From: an uncultured Bacteroidaceae bacterium | GTDB lineage: Bacteria > Bacteroidota > Bacteroidia > Bacteroidales > Bacteroidaceae | Assembly: GCA_934394435.1 (NCBI GenBank) | Contig: CAKRRN010000053.1 | Coordinates: forward strand, 1 to 7,652 | Length of the DNA: 7,652 nt | Direction: 5' to 3' | Shown: piece by piece, positions 6,104-7,652 of the stretch | Layout: every line of letters begins with the position of its first letter | How positions within the stretch are numbered: the first letter of the stretch is position 1 | The notes under the pieces: generated by a model | Database searches by the model: none | Told to the model about the DNA's origin: nothing | What the model saw: only the letters and a program-made list of their open reading frames with translations | Made by a program: the position numbers and the translations under genes

Positions 6104-7107
6104 TACGAAACCTAACACTGGCCAGCACTATGCTACTGGCCAGTACTTTCTCTGTAAGCCAAACTCTTTGTGCACAAGAGAACCTAACTCCAGAGAATCA
6201 GCTCATCAGTCTGCGCCATATCATGGAGCAAGCCAAGACTGAGGATGAGAAAGAAGCTGCACTGACCCTTATCGGAAAAACAGGTACCTTACAAGCCATG
6301 TACTATGCTGGTACTTATCTGTCAGACAAGCAAGTGGCAGAAGAGGCTGCCGAAGCCATCGCATCCATCGCGCTCAAGCATCCTGAGTATAACGGAGACA
6401 TTACCCGTGAACTACTTAAGAAATCCTTGAAACATTTGGATAGCAAACAGCGCAAAAACGCGCAAGCATGGCTAAAAAAAGCCGATAAGAATGAAAAAGG
6501 ATATGTGAACCTCTTCAATGGGAAAGACCTGACAGGATGGAAAGGACTTGTAGAAAATCCTATCGCACGCGCCAAAATGTCCGCTGATGAACTCAAGCAA
6601 AAACAAGAGAAAGCAGATGAGGCCATGCGTAACGACTGGAAGGTAGAAGATGGTTTGCTGGTGTATGTAGGACATGGATTTGACAACCTCTGCTCCGAAA
6701 AGGCATATGGCGATTTTGAAATGACCGTTGACTGGAAGTTAGATCCCAATGGCGAAGAGCCTGACGCAGGTGTCTATCTGCGTGGTACACCACAGGTACA
6801 GATATGGGATATCAGAAGAACCAATGTGGGAGCACAAGTCGGTTCTGGTGGACTATACAACAATCAGCAGAATCGTAGCACCCCCACCAGCGTAGAAGAT
6901 AACAAACTGGGTGAATGGAACACCTTCTATATTAAAATGGTGGGCGACAAGGTGACCGTAAAACTAAACGGTGTAACCGTTGTTGACAATGTGGTCTTGG
7001 AGAATTACTGGGATCGGAAGCAACCTATTTTCCCTCGTGAGCAAATTGAAATGCAGGCACACGGTAGTCGCGTATACTTCCGTGATATCTATTTAAAGGA
7101 ACTTTAG
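6091..7107 (+). CDS. Secreted DUF1080 (3-keto-disaccharide hydrolase-like) protein
   Basis: 338 residues from the ATG at 6091. The frame is open back to an ATG at 6070, but starting at 6091 gives a clean signal peptide (MRGIIRN, hydrophobic core, likely cleavage after TLCA at residue 28), while the longer form would put an acidic, Pro-containing tail in front of it. Residues about 38-130 are Ala-, Lys- and Glu-rich helices resembling HEAT repeats. The C-terminal domain (about 138-338) is DUF1080, a jelly-roll fold, recognised by LFNGKDLTGWKG (141-152), EDGLLVY (186-192), DAGVYLRG (225-232), LGEWNTFYI (273-281), VKLNGVTVVD (290-299) and the FRDIYLKEL end. Relatives act on 3-keto-glycosides made by Gfo/Idh-type oxidoreductases; none is encoded nearby, so activity is inferred. 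Cys27 is not in a good lipobox; a periplasmic or secreted protein is likelier than a lipoprotein. It overlaps mce by 13 nt and is followed by a terminator. Confidence 0.9.
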   Translation: MRGIIRNLTLASTMLLASTFSVSQTLCAQENLTPENQLISLRHIMEQAKTEDEKEAALTLIGKTGTLQAMYYAGTYLSDKQVAEEAAEAIASIALKHPEYNGDITRELLKKSLKHLDSKQRKNAQAWLKKADKNEKGYVNLFNGKDLTGWKGLVENPIARAKMSADELKQKQEKADEAMRNDWKVEDGLLVYVGHGFDNLCSEKAYGDFEMTVDWKLDPNGEEPDAGVYLRGTPQVQIWDIRRTNVGAQVGSGGLYNNQQNRSTPTSVEDNKLGEWNTFYIKMVGDKVTVKLNGVTVVDNVVLENYWDRKQPIFPREQIEMQAHGSRVYFRDIYLKEL

Positions 7108-7133
7108 TCGGATTATACACCGCACGTAATTCC

Positions 7134-7160
7134 ACAGCTATAATAGAACAGCTATAATAG
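7134..7160. repeat. 14-bp tandem duplication
   Basis: ACAGCTATAATAG occurs at 7134-7146 and again exactly at 7148-7160, a period of 14 bp, just after the stop codon of the DUF1080 gene. Each copy holds a TATAAT string, but that is not the promoter form used in this phylum, so it is listed only as a repeat. Confidence 0.85.
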
Positions 7161-7187
7161 ATTAGAGAAATACCCATTTTTCTCCCA

Positions 7188-7213
7188 TTGCATAATTAGG
7201 TCAGACTATGCAA
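7188..7213 (+). promoter_or_regulatory. Possible competing hairpin overlapping the terminator
   Basis: TTGCATA (7188-7194) is an exact inverted repeat of TATGCAA (7207-7213). Forming this 7-bp stem would use bases 7207-7211, which belong to the upper part of the terminator stem, so the two folds exclude each other locally. The lower 10 bp of the terminator would also be caught in the 12-nt loop. This is the layout of an antiterminator, but it could be chance, and the terminator fold is much stronger. Confidence 0.25.
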
Positions 7214-7239
7214 AAGCATATGTCTGACCTATTTCTTTT
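7197..7239 (+). terminator. Intrinsic terminator after the mce-DUF1080 operon
   Basis: Positions 7197-7206 (TAGGTCAGAC) pair with 7222-7231, and 7207-7211 (TATGC) with 7216-7220, around an AAAA loop at 7212-7215. This gives a 15-bp stem with one bulged T at 7221. A T-rich run (TTTCTTTT) follows directly on the plus strand. On the minus strand no U-tract follows, so it works for plus-strand transcripts only. It lies about 90 nt after the DUF1080 stop. Confidence 0.85.
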
Positions 7240-7280
7240 CCCTGTTTAACAATAAAAACGGCTCACCCGATAAAACAGGG
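7240..7280. repeat. Inverted repeat with nested hairpin
   Basis: CCCTGTTT (7240-7247) and AAACAGGG (7273-7280) are exact inverted repeats around 25 nt. Inside, CGG (7259-7261) can pair with CCG (7267-7269). The element starts where the terminator T-tract ends. Either RNA structure or an incidental repeat is possible; no known riboswitch or ncRNA is recognised. Confidence 0.35.
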
Positions 7281-7317
7281 GGATTATAGTATTCACAATG
7301 TTCAAGTGTAATATAGT

Positions 7318-7383
7318 CTTCAATAGCCAATGAAGACGGCTTCAATAGCCAACGAAGATGACTTCATTGGCCAATGAAGACGT
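7318..7383. repeat. Three 22-bp tandem palindromic units (array A)
   Basis: Three adjacent 22-bp units lie at 7318-7339, 7340-7361 and 7362-7383. Each runs CTTCA-WTRGCCAAYGAAG followed by four variable bases. The third contains a perfect 18-bp palindrome, CTTCATTGGCCAATGAAG (7362-7379). The first two are imperfect versions differing at two or three positions, so each unit is both a direct repeat of its neighbours and an inverted repeat in itself. There are no unique spacers, so this is not a CRISPR array. Function is unknown: protein-binding array, transcript hairpins or a dispersed palindromic element are all possible. Confidence 0.85.
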
Positions 7384-7508
7384 ATTACTTTTTAGAGTGA
7401 CTTTTTATTGATTTCCGTAGATACGTTTTCTCACTATATAAACAGTAAAAAGGTAGACATACTATCCATCTTATGAAACGACAATAGTGGACCATAATAG
7501 CTCTTTTC

Positions 7509-7552
7509 TTTTTTCCTAACTGGGAAAATATTTTTCTCCAACTAGGAAAATA
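7509..7552. repeat. Two 22-bp tandem palindromic units (array B)
   Basis: Two adjacent 22-bp units lie at 7509-7530 and 7531-7552. They share the AACTRGGAAAATA end and a T-rich, CC-containing start. The first holds the inverted repeat TTTTCC...GGAAAA (7511-7516 with 7523-7528); the second keeps a weaker version. The sequence is unrelated to array A but the unit length is the same. Sequences on both sides do not continue the repeat. Confidence 0.7.
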
Positions 7553-7627
7553 AATTGAGCCGTTTCGTATGGACATTATTATTATATCCTTTGTACAGAC
7601 AAGCAAGCTGGCTTATAAGTGCTGGTT

Positions 7628-7649
7628 ATGTCTGTGATATGTCTGTGAT
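7628..7649. repeat. 11-bp perfect tandem duplication
   Basis: ATGTCTGTGAT occurs twice without a spacer (7628-7638 and 7639-7649) at the edge of the window. More copies might follow outside. No function can be assigned. Confidence 0.8.
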
Positions 7650-7652
7650 TTT

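Larger units (their letters stand above)
7108..7652. other. Repeat-rich noncoding region
   Basis: About 545 bases with no credible gene. In order it holds a 14-bp tandem duplication, a strong terminator, a bracketed inverted repeat, three 22-bp palindromic tandem units, two 22-bp palindromic units of another sequence, and an 11-bp duplication at the very edge. The only open frame of any length (minus strand, 7385-7606, 73 codons) runs across the second repeat pair and shows no family signature. A near-match to a -7 box (ATCCTTTG, 7585-7592) could serve a plus-strand gene beyond the window. Confidence 0.7.

Noticed and set aside
6315..6749. Minus-strand open frame of 144 codons opposite the DUF1080 gene
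   Set aside because: Ser/Phe/Leu-rich low-complexity translation typical of the antisense of a Lys/Glu/Ala-rich gene.
7134..7160. TATAAT strings as sigma70 promoters
   Set aside because: Bacteroidota use TAnnTTTG rather than TATAAT, and no -33 element is suitably placed.
7318..7383. CRISPR array
   Set aside because: The repeated units touch each other with only four variable bases between palindromes; there are no spacers and no cas genes.
7385..7606. Minus-strand open frame of 73 codons
   Set aside because: It runs through the second palindromic repeat pair, has many rare-looking Lys/Ile/Cys runs, no family signature and no promoter; most likely chance.

Overview
The window looks like chromosomal DNA from a Bacteroidota (Bacteroidales) member, most likely Prevotella or a close relative. 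The evidence is moderate GC, genes with A-rich leaders and no clear Shine-Dalgarno sequence, two copies of the Bacteroidota -7 promoter box (TAnnTTTG, here TAACTTTG both times), and a TonB-dependent receptor with the N-terminal carboxypeptidase-regulatory-like extension typical of this phylum. Genus is inference; there is no rRNA or marker tree here.

Left half (about 120-3180, minus strand): a compact five-gene run transcribed right to left. It encodes a nitroreductase-family flavoprotein, a Rossmann/DUF2520 protein, a KdsC-type KDO-8-phosphate phosphatase, a Maf/YhdE nucleotide pyrophosphatase and a small lipoprotein of unknown function. Three of the four junctions overlap (31, 29 and 1 nt); only kdsC-maf has a gap (66 nt). 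A promoter candidate lies just upstream of the nitroreductase, and a 16-bp perfect hairpin 29 nt past the lipoprotein stop probably ends the transcript. The most clearly defined role is lipid A/KDO sugar synthesis (kdsC) plus nucleotide-pool housekeeping (maf).

Middle (3206-5602, plus strand): a divergently transcribed 798-residue outer-membrane TonB-dependent receptor with no SusD partner next to it, so it is not a standard polysaccharide-utilisation pair.

Right part (5622-7240, plus strand): a well-formed promoter (TTG-N20-TAACTTTG) drives a methylmalonyl-CoA epimerase gene. This overlaps by 13 nt the start of a secreted protein with a short helical, HEAT-like N-terminus and a C-terminal DUF1080 (3-keto-disaccharide hydrolase-like) domain. 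A strong hairpin terminator follows. The pairing of a cytoplasmic propionate-pathway enzyme with an exported putative sugar hydrolase is the oddest gene arrangement here.

Right end (7108-7652): about 545 bases without a credible gene, but rich in short repeats. It holds a terminator with a possible competing fold, three 22-bp tandem palindromic units, a separate pair of 22-bp palindromic units of different sequence, and two smaller tandem duplications. These two unrelated palindromic arrays with the same 22-bp period are the best candidate for something undescribed. No CRISPR array, transposase, tRNA or rRNA was seen.
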